Assembly: GCA_018056405.1 (NCBI GenBank)
Contig: JAGPFT010000163.1
Coordinates: 1 to 6,759 of the forward strand
Reading direction: 5' to 3'
Source: Anaerolineae bacterium
GTDB taxonomy: Bacteria; Chloroflexota; Anaerolineae; Aggregatilineales; Aggregatilineaceae
Length of the DNA: 6,759 bases
A program made the translations under genes and the position numbers. Position 1 is the stretch's first letter. Each line of letters begins with the position of its first letter. This document shows, one piece after another, positions 6,298 through 6,759 of the stretch. The notes beneath the pieces were generated by a model that saw nothing but the letters and a program-made list of their open reading frames with translations, did no database searches and was not told where the DNA came from.

Positions 6298-6325
6298 TTT
6301 ACATCAAAGGGGACGACTCGGACAA
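6298..6325 (-). promoter_or_regulatory. Possible promoter for the 195-aa membrane protein gene
   Basis: On the - strand, TTGTCC (6325-6320) is followed by a 16-bp spacer and TGTAAA (6303-6298), with a TG one base ahead of it (an extended -10). Each hexamer matches the sigma-70 consensus at 4 of 6 positions. Transcription would start near 6291, so the RNA would begin almost at the hairpin 6293-6266. The evidence is weak and judged by eye only. Confidence 0.3.
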
Positions 6326-6368
6326 GTACTGGGGTGCGCGCAAATCCTGTCAGGTAGTGGGCCGTGCC

Positions 6369-6540
6369 CTAGAGGGTGTGATGCACTTTCTGGCGGTGCT
6401 TTGGCCCCCATCCCCCGGCCCCTTCCCCCGAAATGAGGGAAGGGGAGCAGAGCTGTCGGCATGTTCCCCTCCCTCCGCGCAGCGTGGGGGAAGGATCAGG
6501 GGTGGGGGGAATTCTCTGTGAAGTTCATAACAGCCTCTAG
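6369..6540. mobile_element. 172-bp MITE-like element with terminal inverted repeats
   Basis: The left end CTAGAGGGTGTGATGCACTT (6369-6388) and the reverse complement of the right end, CTAGAGGCTGTTATGAACTT (6540-6521), agree at 17 of 20 positions. CTAG at both edges may be part of the repeat or a 4-bp target duplication of a palindromic site. Inside is a long GC-rich imperfect palindrome: CCCCCATCCCCC and CCTTCCCCC arms on the left, GGGGGAAGG and GGGGTGGGGG on the right, and a secondary hairpin CCTTCCCCC/GAGGGAAGG at about 6422-6441. It has no coding capacity, as expected for a non-autonomous element. An IS5-like parent is one possibility, since some of that family cut at CTAG-type sites. No transposase is in the window. 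Confidence 0.65.
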
Positions 6541-6543
6541 TTT

Positions 6544-6636
6544 ACCTCACCCCCCGCTCGGCGCTGACGCGCCTCACTCCCCCTCTCCGTTGCGGAGAGG
6601 GGGCAAGGCCGAGCGCAGCGAGGCCAGGGGTGAGGT
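6544..6636 (-). repeat. Palindromic repeat copy 3 (inverted orientation)
   Basis: The outer arms ACCTCACCCC (6544-6553) and GGGGTGAGGT (6627-6636) are perfect. The inner arms CCCCCTCTCCG (6579-6589) and CGGAGAGGGGG (6593-6603) form an 11-bp stem with a TTG loop. The GCCGAGCGCAGCGAGGC motif lies in the right half here; its reverse complement lies in the left half of copy 1, so this copy is inverted relative to copies 1 and 2. It begins three bases after the CTAG end of the MITE-like element. Confidence 0.8.
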
Positions 6637-6699
6637 TGATCGGTCGCCCTCTCAATGCTTCTCACGCTGCTGTCCCCCCTACAGGCCTCTCCCCCTCCA

Positions 6700-6730
6700 T
6701 CCCCCTCTCCAGCCGAGCTAGAGAGGGGGA
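6700..6730. repeat. Short palindrome related to the repeat family inner stem
   Basis: TCCCCCTCTC (6700-6709) and GAGAGGGGGA (6721-6730) are perfect inverted repeats around an 11-base spacer that contains AGC/GCT. The arm sequence is the same CCCCCTCTC core as the three full copies, but no CCTCACCCC outer arms are seen before the window ends. It may be a partial or related element. No gene is visible from 6637 to the window end. Confidence 0.5.
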
Positions 6731-6759
6731 CTTGGTTCGCCGCACGTGGCGCTTTCCCC

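Noticed and set aside
5595..6521. 308-codon open frame on the + strand across the 195-aa membrane protein gene
   Set aside because: The translation is Gln/Arg/His-rich without structure, runs into the MITE-like element, and opposes a gene with a good ribosome site and four clear helices.
5431..6636. Repeated palindromes considered as a CRISPR array
   Set aside because: Copies are hundreds to thousands of bases apart, differ in orientation and are about 95 bp long with internal stems.

Overview
The window looks like chromosomal DNA of a GC-rich bacterium, most likely a member of the Chloroflexota (Anaerolineae or a close relative). This is inferred from three things: a Tad-type pilus gene pair whose secreted protein carries long Thr/Pro 'TPT' stalks, a DUF2085 membrane protein paired with a CcdA-thioredoxin fusion, and many GC-rich palindromic repeats between genes. 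No rRNA or other phylogenetic marker is present, so the placement is tentative.

Layout. (1) Positions 1-2464, + strand: the last 77 codons of a probable TadG/von Willebrand-A-type pilus assembly protein, then a complete 728-residue TadE-like pseudopilin. The pseudopilin has two homologous C-terminal beta-type domains on Thr/Pro-rich stalks. A strong hairpin terminator (2493-2527) ends this unit. (2) Positions 2465-2891: a non-coding convergent gap holding the terminator, a solo repeat remnant, a full palindromic repeat and a half copy of a second, MITE-like element. (3) Positions 2892-5399, - strand: a two-gene operon read right to left. It encodes a 557-aa CcdA transmembrane domain fused to a TlpA/ResA-like thioredoxin domain, then a 257-aa DUF2085 membrane protein with CHQ and CERD motifs. 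(4) Positions 5400-5633: another palindromic repeat. (5) Positions 5634-6221, - strand: a 195-aa protein with a disordered charged N-terminus and four membrane segments, resembling the membrane part of LiaF/DUF5668-type proteins. (6) Positions 6222-6759: no gene is visible. It holds a possible promoter and leader hairpin for the 195-aa gene, a 172-bp element with 20-bp terminal inverted repeats ending in CTAG, a further palindromic repeat, and a shorter palindrome near the window edge.

How the genes work together. The pilus pair belongs to a Tad secretion/adhesion locus continuing to the left. The CcdA-thioredoxin fusion should carry electrons from cytoplasmic thioredoxin across the membrane to reduce extracytoplasmic disulfides, as in cytochrome c maturation or protein quality control. 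The DUF2085 protein next to it has paired Cys motifs and may be a partner or client.

The most interesting signals are the two-domain stalked pseudopilin with one Cys pair per domain, the enlarged CcdA domain with an extra Cys pair, and two interleaved palindromic repeat families. These families form a composite module present twice in opposite orientation, and one copy supplies the stop codon of the DUF2085 gene.
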